Assembly (NCBI GenBank): GCA_021794175.1
Contig: JAJYRI010000016.1
Span: forward strand, 1 to 35,528
DNA length: 35,528 bases
Direction of reading: 5' to 3'
Source: a bacterium
GTDB taxonomy: Bacteria; Vulcanimicrobiota; Vulcanimicrobiia; Vulcanimicrobiales; Vulcanimicrobiaceae
Each line of letters begins with the position of its first letter. Positions within the stretch are counted from its first letter, which is position 1. The position numbers and the translations under genes were made by a program. The notes beneath the pieces are model-generated. The model was not told the DNA's origin. It saw nothing but the letters and a program-made list of their open reading frames with translations, and ran no database searches. Positions 15,950-23,373 of the stretch are shown here, one piece after another.

Positions 15950-16657
15950 TTACCTCTCGCGCGCAATGAGACCGATCGCATCTTCATCGATCCCTTCGTT
16001 CGCCCGATAATGCCCGTAGAAGCCGGCAAAAGATAAGGCGCCAAAAAAGATCACATCGAAAATAACGCTCGCGAGATTATCGGGTTTCGATGCGTCAAGG
16101 CACACAGTTAATACGACCAGACCGAGAAACATATATCCAAACCAAAGCCGATTAAAGAAGCCTGGCTCCTTTGCAAGCCTGATGATCGAATCGATTCCGA
16201 GAACAGCACAGCACAAGAAACTATACGCTGCATAAACGTAGCTATGTTCCCGCGACATATTATATGTTTCATAGGCAAAGGCGACGGCATACCAATACGT
16301 CGCACTCGAGAGATCGAAAAAATTGATGATGAAGTGTTCGACTCCGCCTGCAAATTTTGCGAAGAACCCTTTCTTCGGCGATATTGCATCTCTTGACGGC
16401 TCGGGGGGACTCGGCGTTCCCAACACTTCGCCACGGAACACCCGCGCTACACGCGCAACGATGGCTTTAGCGCCGATCGCAAGAGCACCGAGAAAGACGA
16501 CGAAGAGCATCATGAGCCCCGTCCAAAGAGCGATCTCGCGGAGGACGTGCTCCCAGCCCGAAGGGTGCGGGGCATACAGCAAAGCCCCGAGATAGATCAG
16601 GAACAAGATCCCGACGATGCCAGGCAATCGCATCGAAAGGCCTCGAAAGAATGTCAT
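15950..16657 (-). CDS. Multi-pass membrane protein of unknown function
   Basis: I do not recognise this 235-residue protein. It has hydrophobic segments at about 11-29, 42-66, 138-160, 172-192 and 198-215, plus a weaker one near 118-132. A charged loop at about 67-105 (RVARVFRGEVLG...SPKKGFF) probably faces the cytoplasm. The C-terminus is hydrophilic and acidic (NEGIDEDAIGL). No catalytic motif is visible. It converges on the ABC-F gene with a 12-base gap and is divergent from the DUF5671 gene across 98 bases, so it may share control with the latter. Its coding sequence is somewhat richer in A+T than the flanking core genes. Confidence 0.65.
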   Translation of the reverse strand: MTFFRGLSMRLPGIVGILFLIYLGALLYAPHPSGWEHVLREIALWTGLMMLFVVFLGALAIGAKAIVARVARVFRGEVLGTPSPPEPSRDAISPKKGFFAKFAGGVEHFIINFFDLSSATYWYAVAFAYETYNMSREHSYVYAAYSFLCCAVLGIDSIIRLAKEPGFFNRLWFGYMFLGLVVLTVCLDASKPDNLASVIFDVIFFGALSFAGFYGHYRANEGIDEDAIGLIARER

Positions 16658-16714
16658 GAGCGCCGCAAGACTTACAGATGCTTAAGGCAAAGCCCTGGCG
16701 CTCGTGCACCTGTC

Positions 16715-16736
16715 CGAGAAAAGGAATTCCTTCTCG
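16715..16736. promoter_or_regulatory. Palindrome between the two divergent membrane-protein genes
   Basis: CGAGAA (16715-16720) and TTCTCG (16731-16736) flank the core GGAATTCC, giving a near-perfect dyad 19 bases before the ATG at 16756 and 57 bases before the divergent start at 16657. It could be an operator or a leader hairpin. No regulator can be assigned. Confidence 0.35.
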
Positions 16737-16755
16737 CAGCGGGTAAGGCTTTGGC

Positions 16756-17889
16756 ATGGAACGCACGGAGGACGATCTGCTCGTTGCCTTTATTGAAAAG
16801 ACACGTGCCTCCGGCATCTCCGACGCCACAACGGTTGAAATACTCAAGCAGCGGGGCTGGTCGGAGCGACGCATCTATCGCGCGTTCTCAACCGCTGTCG
16901 AGCGGACTTTGGGGTTCGATATTCCCGTCCGCGGCAGCGCTCAAGAATACGCTCGCGACGCCTATTTGTATCTTGTTTCGTTTATTACGCTGGCCCTGTG
17001 GTCGTATTCACTGGGGAATATTTTCTATGTGATGATCGATTATTGGATACCGGATCGCGCAAACGGCTGGACTATTCCTACCCACGAGCTGCCGCAGTAT
17101 CTTTCGTGGCCGATCGCCATGCTCGTCGTCGCCTTTCCTATATTTATGTTCGTAAATGCAGCGCTGCAACGCGACCTTTCGCAACGCCCCGAAGGATTCT
17201 CAACCGGCGTTCGCAAGTGGTTAACGTATATCGCGCTCGTAGGAACGGTAGCTACGCTGGTGTTCGACGCGGTCTCATTTCTTCAAGCGTTTCTCCTCGG
17301 CAACCTCACCGCACATTTTATTCTCGACTCCTTGGTGTTGCTTCTCGTAGCGGGCGGAATATTTTCTTATTACCTTATAGCCGTTCGGAGCACTGCGGTT
17401 GCGCCACGACGCGAACGCCTGTACGCTCTTGTAGCAACGATTGCCGTGATTGCAACCCTTGCAATTGGGTTTACAGCGATTGGCTCGCCTGGAAACAGGC
17501 GCGAACTCTCCGCAGATACGCGGCGACTAACCAATCTCCGTGAAATCGAGTACGCTATCCATGCCAAGGCGGTAATCGACAAGGCACACAAACGTCATTT
17601 CGAGCTCCCCGTTCGATTGAGCGAAATCGAAGGACTTACTTCACGTCAGATCGCCGACCCGATCACGGGGAAAGCATACGAGTACAAACGTCTTGGGGGG
17701 TCGCGCTATCGTCTTTGCGCAACGTTCTACTCCGCACATTCTGCACAAACATCGGTGCCGAGCATCAACGTCATGCAAGCCAATAATGGCCGCATCGTGA
17801 GCGTTAACGCCGACGCGTACCCCGACACCACGGCCGAACATCGCTGGAAACACGGTGTCGGCCGATCGTGCTTTGTGCGCTCCATCTAA
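16756..17889 (+). CDS. DUF5671-type membrane protein with N-terminal helical domain and soluble C-terminal domain
   Basis: The 377-residue product begins with a cytoplasmic helical segment (about 5-50: FIEKTRASGISD, then LKQRGWSERRIYRAF). This type often precedes DUF5671, and here the junction RDAYLYLVSFITLALWSYSLG (67-87) opens a membrane block with segments at about 68-95, 113-135, 156-180, 188-208 and 222-242. The last 135 residues are soluble and include ADPITGKAYEYKRLGGSRYRLCATF (300-324). That stretch resembles the calibrated-length output strands of pseudopilin-like or small secreted domains. C321 and a cysteine near the C-terminus (C373) could form a disulfide if this end is outside the membrane. 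The function is unknown for the family. It is divergent from another membrane gene. Confidence 0.65.
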   Translation: MERTEDDLLVAFIEKTRASGISDATTVEILKQRGWSERRIYRAFSTAVERTLGFDIPVRGSAQEYARDAYLYLVSFITLALWSYSLGNIFYVMIDYWIPDRANGWTIPTHELPQYLSWPIAMLVVAFPIFMFVNAALQRDLSQRPEGFSTGVRKWLTYIALVGTVATLVFDAVSFLQAFLLGNLTAHFILDSLVLLLVAGGIFSYYLIAVRSTAVAPRRERLYALVATIAVIATLAIGFTAIGSPGNRRELSADTRRLTNLREIEYAIHAKAVIDKAHKRHFELPVRLSEIEGLTSRQIADPITGKAYEYKRLGGSRYRLCATFYSAHSAQTSVPSINVMQANNGRIVSVNADAYPDTTAEHRWKHGVGRSCFVRSI

Positions 17890-17950
17890 GTCGGTCTTGC
17901 GCCTTTACCTTTCGATGCGCCTCCCTCGATACGGACGCTTACAGCGCCCT

Positions 17951-18050
17951 ACTCGGGATGACATTGCAACCCACTCGGGATGACATTGCGCCCTACTCGG
18001 GATGACATTGCAACCCACTCGGGATGACATTGCAACCTACTCGGGATGAC
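17951..18050. repeat. Five tandem copies of a 22-base intergenic repeat
   Basis: ACTCGGGATGACATTGC recurs at 17951, 17973, 17995, 18017 and 18039, exactly 22 bases apart. The last copy degenerates after ACTCGGGATGAC. The five linking bases alternate between AACCC/AACCT and GCCCT forms. The array lies between the 3' ends of convergent genes (17889 and 18085) and fills most of the 195-base gap. There are no unique spacers, so it is a minisatellite-like array and not a CRISPR. The rest of the gap (17890-17950) shows no gene or clear terminator. Confidence 0.9.
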
Positions 18051-18084
18051 GGCGCGTGCTACCGGTACTCGTTCGGAATGCTCA

Positions 18085-19062
18085 TCAGTTGAGGTGCATC
18101 GCGTGCGCGATGCCGAGGCTCGTGAGCGATATCCCGACCCAGAGAATCGCGCCGAGGATCAGCGGTCGGACGCCCGCCGAGCGGATGCGCGCGTAGTCGG
18201 CGCTCAAGCCGACCGCCGCGAGCGCGACCGTAATCGCAAAGAGCGCGAGTTGATCGAGCGGTGCATGCCATGCTGCCGGGATATAACCGAAGCTGTTGAT
18301 GCCCGCAGCGACGACGAACCAGAGAACGAACCACGGAATAATCGAGCGCCATGGCACCGCATCGCCGCCGCGCATCGCAAACGCGCGCTTCCCGGCATAA
18401 AACGCAACCAACGGAATAATCAGCGTCGTACGCGTGAGCTTGACGATGACCGCGTGTTCCCCGGCGGCGTGGCCGAACACGAAGGCGGCGGCGACGACCG
18501 AGGATGTATCGTTGATCGCCGTACCGGCCCACAGGCCGAACGCATGTTGCGAGAGGTGCATGAGGTGCCCGATCGTCGGGAACGTCAGCACCGCCGCAAC
18601 GTTGAAGAAGAAAATCGTCGAGAGCGCGTAGGCAACGTCGGCACGATCCGATTCGACGGCGCTTGCCAGCGCCGCGATCGCCGAGCCGCCGCAGATCGCC
18701 GTACCGACGCCGAGAAGCCGGCGCAGATCGCGGTCGATCCCGAGCAATTTTCCGAAGATATACGCGAGCGCTAATACCACCACGAGCGTGCCCAACATCA
18801 CCGGGAGCGATTTGAGGCCGCCGGCAACGATGTCGGTAAAGCGCAATTGCGTGCCGAGCAACACGATCGACCACGCGAGCACTTGTTTGGTACTAAAGAG
18901 AATGCCCGGATGCAGCCGCGCACCAGGTGCGCGCACCGCGGTGATGAGCAGGCCGAGTGCGATTGCGACCACCGGCGAACCCACGACGGGCAGTACATGC
19001 CCGACGAGGGTTGCGACGGCCGCAATCGCGATCGCCAGAAGGAGCCCGGGAAGTATCTTCAC
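18085..19062 (-). CDS. YeiH-family (UPF0324) putative sulfate/sulfite exporter
   Basis: The 325-residue, roughly ten-helix membrane protein carries the two family signatures GVGTAICGGSAIAA (about 138-151) and WAGTAINDTSSVVAA (about 197-211). These occur in the YeiH/Cons_hypoth698 family, often annotated as putative sulfate exporters. In Escherichia coli, yeiH lies beside the LysR gene yeiE, which responds to sulfite. Here the gene is last in a minus-strand run behind a TsdA-like cytochrome, a DsrE-like protein and an orphan binding protein, with a CysL/YeiE-like regulator divergent from the run. This supports a role in moving an oxidised sulfur anion across the inner membrane, though the substrate is inferred. 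It starts 10 bases after the cytochrome frame ends (stop at 19069), indicating co-transcription. Confidence 0.85.
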   Translation of the reverse strand: MKILPGLLLAIAIAAVATLVGHVLPVVGSPVVAIALGLLITAVRAPGARLHPGILFSTKQVLAWSIVLLGTQLRFTDIVAGGLKSLPVMLGTLVVVLALAYIFGKLLGIDRDLRRLLGVGTAICGGSAIAALASAVESDRADVAYALSTIFFFNVAAVLTFPTIGHLMHLSQHAFGLWAGTAINDTSSVVAAAFVFGHAAGEHAVIVKLTRTTLIIPLVAFYAGKRAFAMRGGDAVPWRSIIPWFVLWFVVAAGINSFGYIPAAWHAPLDQLALFAITVALAAVGLSADYARIRSAGVRPLILGAILWVGISLTSLGIAHAMHLN

Positions 19063-19068
19063 GATGCG

Positions 19069-19908
19069 TTAAAAGAAACTCGCCGGTTCCGGGGGAAACG
19101 CGATCGCCGCTTTTTTATCGAAAGCCGGGCGCTTGTGACTTTCGACAAATGCCGCGACATCGTAGGCCTGTTGGTTGCTCAACGTGCCCGCTTTTCCAAG
19201 CGGCATGTTATAGCGAACGAAGCCCGCCATCATGGCGACCTTTGCCATGCCGGCCCCTTTGTTAAACGACGTCGCCCCCCAGAGCGCGGGGAACTCTCCG
19301 GGAATGCCGGCTCCGCCGGCTTGGTGGCACATCGAACATTGTGCTGCGTAAATTTTGGCGCCGCGCGTCACGCTCGGCGGAGCCGGCGGTTTGATACGCG
19401 CGATGCGCACCGCGGGATCGATCGGCGAGAATGTTTTCTGTCCTCTCGATATCCAATTGATATACGCAACAACCGCGATCATCGTGCGGCTATCGTATGC
19501 CGGGGGCTTGCCGTTCATGCTGTAGAGAAAGCACTCCGCAATGCGATCTTGCAGCGCGATCGCGCGGTGCGAGCGTTTGTTCCATTGCGGAAAGTGCCCG
19601 GCGATCCGGAGATAGCCGCCGCGCGGCACCGTACCGCCCGCGATATGACACGACGAACACTGCATCTGCGCGACGACGTACGGTTTCGCAAATTTGTGCG
19701 TCTGCGTGATGATATTGTATCCCTCGCGCACCATCGCGCCCATCTTTCCGGCCGGAAGGTGCGCGGGGTCATAGAGCGCGGCACCCGCAAGCGGAGCTCC
19801 CGCGCTCGTACCGCCGGTGCTACCGCCGGCGCTGCCGCCGGCGCCCCCGGCGCACCCGGCAAGCGCGAGTGCGACGACCGCACTCGCTACCGCATAGAAA
19901 GCTCGCAC
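19069..19908 (-). CDS. TsdA-like dihaem cytochrome c lipoprotein (putative thiosulfate dehydrogenase)
   Basis: I choose the GTG at 19906-19908 because AAGGGG lies six bases upstream. It gives a 279-residue protein whose N-terminus (AVASAVVALALAGC) is a lipoprotein signal with the lipobox cysteine at 19. A Gly/Ala/Ser linker (20-45) follows. Haem 1 is C84-SS-C87-H88 and haem 2 is C191-SM-C194-H195, with M235 a likely second ligand. Between them RIAECFLYSMNG places C126 42 residues after the first haem cysteine, matching in spacing and context the unusual Cys haem ligand of TsdA thiosulfate dehydrogenases. TsdA joins two thiosulfates to tetrathionate and passes electrons to cytochrome c. The frame extends upstream to 19971 into the previous gene, which is unlikely to be used. 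Tetrathionate reduction is the alternative direction. Confidence 0.78.
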   Translation of the reverse strand: MRAFYAVASAVVALALAGCAGGAGGSAGGSTGGTSAGAPLAGAALYDPAHLPAGKMGAMVREGYNIITQTHKFAKPYVVAQMQCSSCHIAGGTVPRGGYLRIAGHFPQWNKRSHRAIALQDRIAECFLYSMNGKPPAYDSRTMIAVVAYINWISRGQKTFSPIDPAVRIARIKPPAPPSVTRGAKIYAAQCSMCHQAGGAGIPGEFPALWGATSFNKGAGMAKVAMMAGFVRYNMPLGKAGTLSNQQAYDVAAFVESHKRPAFDKKAAIAFPPEPASFF

Positions 19909-19914
19909 CGCGCG

Positions 19915-19920
19915 CCCCTT
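19915..19920 (-). promoter_or_regulatory. Shine-Dalgarno fixing the GTG start of the cytochrome gene
   Basis: AAGGGG on the minus strand lies six bases before the GTG at 19906-19908 and touches the stop codon of the preceding gene (19919-19921), implying coupled translation. Confidence 0.55.
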
Positions 19921-20629
19921 AGAACGCCAGCGCCGTGTAGGCGTAGCCGAAGCGCTTCTGCAGCACGGCAACCGTCGCGACCATCGAAGGCACCACGATC
20001 GTTCCCGGAATGAGATGCGTCAGAATATCCGCTGCGACTTGCGAACCGTTCATTCCGGCGGGGGCGAAGCCGCGCTTGACGATCGCGCGCGACTGCTCTT
20101 CGACTGCCGTGTGACAGGTCAGCATCACCAGTCCGCGCCGTTGCAACGTCTGGATCGAACGATCTTGGTAGGTCGATTTCTCGTTGTCGGGATCGCCGGA
20201 GAGATTAAACGGCGTATGCGAGGGATAATGATAATTCTTCGTTGCGAAGGCGCCGTCGGGCCCTTTGATGTTGAAGAACTCGCCGATGCGATATTTCGCC
20301 CACACATAGTCGCTGAAATTATAGCTCGATGCCGGCCCATGCGCGGCGAAAGCCATCGCGATCTTCTGCTCCGGATATCCGTATCCGAAATGCAGGCCAT
20401 TAAGCGCGTTCTTGATATTGTTCCAGACAACCGGATTGGGATTGAGAATCTCCCACATTTGGCGAATCTCTGCCGGGCGCCCCAGCACTTTCGCGAAATG
20501 TGCCTCGTCGAAGTTGGTTTTCCGTTCGACGAGCGCCGTGCCGCCGGGTACTGATGCCGCCGCTTCGGCGAGCGTCGGCGCGAGGGCGACGATCGAGGCC
20601 GAGGTTGCAAGAAAGGCTGTGCGTTTCAT
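19919..20629 (-). CDS. Exported DsrE-like protein
   Basis: The 236-residue protein has a signal peptide (MKRTAFLATSASIVALAPTLAEA, cleavage near 23-25). The mature part has the alternating strand-helix pattern of the DsrE/DsrF fold: NALNGLHFGYGYPE (74-87), IAMAFAAHGPA (90-100), VMLTCHTAVEEQ (168-179, C172) and TIVVPSMVATVAVLQKRFGYAYT (210-232). The final strand-helix-strand and the single cysteine match the place where DsrE-family proteins carry persulfide sulfur. DsrE proteins are usually cytoplasmic sulfur carriers, so an exported version next to a TsdA-like cytochrome is notable. The ATG overlaps the stop of the binding-protein gene (ATGA). I infer a sulfur-carrying or sulfur-binding role in the periplasm. 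The fold call rests on pattern alone. Confidence 0.65.
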   Translation of the reverse strand: MKRTAFLATSASIVALAPTLAEAAASVPGGTALVERKTNFDEAHFAKVLGRPAEIRQMWEILNPNPVVWNNIKNALNGLHFGYGYPEQKIAMAFAAHGPASSYNFSDYVWAKYRIGEFFNIKGPDGAFATKNYHYPSHTPFNLSGDPDNEKSTYQDRSIQTLQRRGLVMLTCHTAVEEQSRAIVKRGFAPAGMNGSQVAADILTHLIPGTIVVPSMVATVAVLQKRFGYAYTALAF

Positions 20630-21519
20630 GAGTGGGTTCCTCCAGTTGTGAAGCCGTAAGAAGCATAGATGGCACGCGCGCGCGCGCCGGTCAGAAACGT
20701 AACGAACGCTTTAGCCGCCGCCGGGTGCGGCGCCTTCGTTATCGTGGCTGCTTGGTAGATTGCCGTTGCGTTTTCCGAGGCGGGGATTTTGACAACGGCA
20801 AGACGCCCGGTAAGTTTCGCTTGGTAGAGCGCTTCGGAGATCCATACGACGCCGGCATCCGCGCGCCCCGAGAGAATCCAGCGCGGACTCTGCCGATGGT
20901 GGATTTTCGTGAGGAGCGTCGTTCCCGCTTTGCGCTTGCTGACCATAATCGTCGAGACCAATGCGGCGCCGCCCGCTTTCCGGTACGCCGCCTGAATCTG
21001 CCCCGAGACGCCTTCCCATGCCGGGTTCGGCATCGCGACGCGAACGTCGGCACGCCCGAGATCGCGCAGACCCATCACGTGTTTCGGGTTTCCTTTTCGC
21101 ACGAGAATCGCCAGCGTGTTGGTCGCATAGGTGTGCGCGGGGCCGACGATGCCGCGCTTGCGTTCGATCGTCATGCGTTTCTTGCCGGAAAGAAAGACGT
21201 CGGGTTGCGGATCGATAACGAGATTGCCGATCTGCAAGGCGCCTGCCTCGATCTGTTTGGCGAGAATTCCCGGCGGCAGCGTTTCGTAAAATACGCGCTT
21301 GATATCGGGATGTTCGCGTTGGAACGCGGCAACGAGCGCATGCATCGCCATGTATTGATTGCCGGCGGCGAAGATGACCAGCTGAGCGTTCGCCGGGTTC
21401 CCATGCAGATCGGGAACGACGTCGACGTTCGGAACGGTGAAGTTGTAGGGGGTGACGCCGAGCAACGCGGCGGCGAGAATCGCCGCGGCAGCAGCACGGA
21501 AACGAAATGGAAACATCAT
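20626..21519 (-). CDS. Orphan ModA-type (molybdate/sulfate-like) periplasmic substrate-binding protein
   Basis: The start is taken at the paired ATGs (21514-21519) after CGGAG, giving 297 residues with a signal sequence (FRFRAAAAAILAAALLG). Mature features fit ModA-like type II binding proteins: AAGNQYMAMHALVAAFQREHP near the N-terminus, then PDVFLSGKKRM, then NTLAILVRKGNP followed by GLRDLGRADVRVAMPNPAWEG. The C-terminal half has GRADAGVVWISEAL. Such proteins bind tetrahedral oxyanions such as molybdate, tungstate or sulfate. No permease or ATPase gene is next to it. Instead it leads an operon with DsrE-like, TsdA-like and YeiH-like genes, so it may deliver or sense a sulfur oxyanion. The frame can be extended to 21561, which would overlap the regulator's operator, so the shorter start is preferred. 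Confidence 0.75.
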   Translation of the reverse strand: MMFPFRFRAAAAAILAAALLGVTPYNFTVPNVDVVPDLHGNPANAQLVIFAAGNQYMAMHALVAAFQREHPDIKRVFYETLPPGILAKQIEAGALQIGNLVIDPQPDVFLSGKKRMTIERKRGIVGPAHTYATNTLAILVRKGNPKHVMGLRDLGRADVRVAMPNPAWEGVSGQIQAAYRKAGGAALVSTIMVSKRKAGTTLLTKIHHRQSPRWILSGRADAGVVWISEALYQAKLTGRLAVVKIPASENATAIYQAATITKAPHPAAAKAFVTFLTGARARAIYASYGFTTGGTHS

Positions 21520-21561
21520 GCTCCGAGCATAGGAGCGGCGACTCCATAAGTCAAATAACAT

Positions 21562-21578
21562 ATTAGATGCAAACTAAT
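21562..21578. promoter_or_regulatory. Probable LysR operator between the regulator and the sulfur operon
   Basis: ATTAG (21562-21566), seven bases, then CTAAT (21574-21578) form a perfect interrupted dyad with the T-N11-A shape of LysR-type binding sites. It lies in the 70-base, A+T-rich gap between the divergent LysR gene (21590) and the binding-protein gene (21519). Its ATTA...TAAT form resembles sites of the CbbR/CysL/YeiE branch. Confidence 0.55.
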
Positions 21579-21589
21579 TCGTTTAGCTT

Positions 21590-22543
21590 ATGAAAGTCTC
21601 GCTCTCGCAGCTTGAAACGCTCGCCGAAGTTGCCGAGCGAGGCTCCTTCTCGAAGGCCGCCCGCGCCCTGGGCATCTCGCAGCCGGCGGTAAGCCAGCAG
21701 CTGGCGACGCTCGCCTCGGCGCTTGGCCTCACGCTCTTCTCGCGTGAAGCGGGACGCCCGGAGCTCACCGAGGCCGGCCGCATGGTCGCCGAGCGTGCCG
21801 GAAGTCTCGTCGCCGAGGCCGAGGCACTACAGCGCGAAGCGGAAGGTTACGTTGCAGCACGGAGCGGCCGGCTCGATTTCGGGGCGACGCGCACCATCGG
21901 GACCCATCTCGTGCCGAAGCTCCTCGCCGACTTTCTCCGCGATCGCCCTGGGGTCGAGCCTCGGGTCCGGATCGCCAACACCCACGAGGTCGAGCGCCTC
22001 GTTCTGCATGGCGACCTCCTCTTCGGATTGATCGAAGGCACGATCGACGAACCGCGGCTCGAGACGCGCCCCTTCGCCCACGACCGCTTGCGCCTCATCG
22101 TTGCGCCGCAGCACCCCTTTGCCGCGCGCACGGGTATTCGCGCCGCCGAACTCGCGCGCGAACGCTTCGTCAGCCGCGAGCCGGGCTCGGGCACGCGCGA
22201 CCACGGCTACGACGCTTTGCGCGCGGCGGGGGTCGAGCCGCCGATCGCGCTGGAGCTGCCCAGCGGTGAGGGAATCGTGCGCGCCGTCGAAGCCGGGCTC
22301 GGCATCGCGATCCTCTCCGAACGCGTTGTCGAACGCGCGATATCGTTACATCGCGTCGTACCGGTCGCCATCGACGATCTCGTCCTGGAACGCGATTTTT
22401 ACATACTTCTGCGGCGCGAGCGTCCGCTCGCACCGCTCGCGCAGGCGTTCATCTCCACGCTGCTCGGTGAACCCGCCGCCGAGCAGAGCAAAGGTTCGCG
22501 CAGCACGGCGCGGAAAGATCGACGTCGAAGGAGTGGGCGTTGA
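21590..22543 (+). CDS. LysR-type regulator of the CysL/YeiE/CbbR branch
   Basis: The 317-residue protein has an N-terminal winged helix-turn-helix (about 5-62, with GSFSKAARALGISQPAVSQQ at 18-37). An effector-binding domain follows, with FGATRTIGTHLVPKLL near its start and FVSREPGSGTR later. The E-P-G-S-G-T-R block is typical of the CysL, YeiE and CbbR group, several members of which respond to sulfur or carbon-fixation metabolites. It is transcribed away from the sulfur operon across a 70-base gap holding a dyad operator, so it most likely controls both itself and that operon. The stop overlaps the TTG start of the hydrolase gene. The last 25 residues form a basic tail that is longer than usual. 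The effector is unknown; sulfite or thiosulfate is my inference. Confidence 0.85.
   Translation: MKVSLSQLETLAEVAERGSFSKAARALGISQPAVSQQLATLASALGLTLFSREAGRPELTEAGRMVAERAGSLVAEAEALQREAEGYVAARSGRLDFGATRTIGTHLVPKLLADFLRDRPGVEPRVRIANTHEVERLVLHGDLLFGLIEGTIDEPRLETRPFAHDRLRLIVAPQHPFAARTGIRAAELARERFVSREPGSGTRDHGYDALRAAGVEPPIALELPSGEGIVRAVEAGLGIAILSERVVERAISLHRVVPVAIDDLVLERDFYILLRRERPLAPLAQAFISTLLGEPAAEQSKGSRSTARKDRRRRSGR
22528..22533 (+). promoter_or_regulatory. Shine-Dalgarno supporting a TTG start
   Basis: AAGGAG lies six bases before the TTG at 22540-22542 inside the end of the LysR gene. No in-frame ATG exists near the start of the hydrolase gene, so this site decides the start. Confidence 0.6.
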
Positions 22544-23370
22544 AGAAGGATGATGATTTAGCCGCGCTTGCCAAAGCGATCGACGCCGTCGCACCTCGTC
22601 GAGTGGCGAGCGCGGACGATAGCGAGCTGCATCTCGCCCCACCGCACCTTCCCTTCGTCGCCGAGACCGATCCGGCGATCGCCGTCGAAATCGTCGAACT
22701 CCGACGTCTCGACACGACGATGCGCGTCTATACCGCCGGGCCACGCATCGTGCGCGCAAACACACCGGGAATCGTCGTCGTTCCACATCTCTGGGGCGTC
22801 GATGCCACGATTCGCGATATCGTGCGCCGCTTTGCAAAGGCCGGCTTTTCCACGGCTTCTCCCGATCTCTACGCGCGCTTCGACGCCCCGTCGGGCGACG
22901 AATCCTGCGACCGCAAACTCTTCGAACCGTTCGCCAAACGCATCGACCGTCGGCAAGCCGACGGCGATATTCGCGCGGCGGCGCTCTGGCTGCAAGCCCG
23001 CTCCCCGCAAGGGCTCATCGGCATCACCGGGCTCTCCGTCGGCGGGCATTACGCCCTGCTGCAAGCCGCCGACAACAACGATATCTTCCACTGCGTCGCG
23101 CCTTTTTACGGCTCGGTCGATCGCATCACGCCCGATCAAATCCACATTCCGGTCTGCGGAAGCTACGGCGAGCACGATTCGCTGATCTCCATCGATCAAG
23201 TGCGCTTCTTTCGCACGCTCCTGACCGTGCCGAACGATCTTCGCGTCTACCAAACCGCGGGGCACGATTTCTTCGACGATCGCCGCAGCGCGTTTGCACC
23301 GGCAGCGGCGAGCGATGCCTGGAAACGCACGCTGGAGTTCTTCAAGAGCCACCTCGTCCCGAAACACTGA
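22540..23370 (+). CDS. Dienelactone-hydrolase-family alpha/beta hydrolase
   Basis: The 276-residue cytoplasmic enzyme starts at TTG, overlapping the LysR stop (TTGA). The alpha/beta-hydrolase core runs from VYTAGPRI (63-70) through GIVVVPHLWGVD (77-88, oxyanion-loop region). The nucleophile elbow is GLSVGG (164-169, S166), followed by an acid loop CGSYGEHD (206-213, D213) and TAGHDFFDD (239-247, H242). Classical dienelactone hydrolase uses cysteine as nucleophile and this copy has serine, so an esterase, lactonase or thioesterase activity is equally likely. About 60 N-terminal residues precede the hydrolase fold. The overlap with the regulator gene implies co-expression, but a link to sulfur chemistry is not evident from the sequence. 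Confidence 0.8.
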   Translation: MKKDDDLAALAKAIDAVAPRRVASADDSELHLAPPHLPFVAETDPAIAVEIVELRRLDTTMRVYTAGPRIVRANTPGIVVVPHLWGVDATIRDIVRRFAKAGFSTASPDLYARFDAPSGDESCDRKLFEPFAKRIDRRQADGDIRAAALWLQARSPQGLIGITGLSVGGHYALLQAADNNDIFHCVAPFYGSVDRITPDQIHIPVCGSYGEHDSLISIDQVRFFRTLLTVPNDLRVYQTAGHDFFDDRRSAFAPAAASDAWKRTLEFFKSHLVPKH

Positions 23371-23373
23371 CCG

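Noticed and set aside
17951-18050. CRISPR array
   Set aside because: The units are 22 bases long with no unique spacers of 25-40 bases and no cas genes nearby.
18847-20013. 388-residue plus-strand frame
   Set aside because: It spans the antisense of three real genes and is His/Arg-rich without domains.
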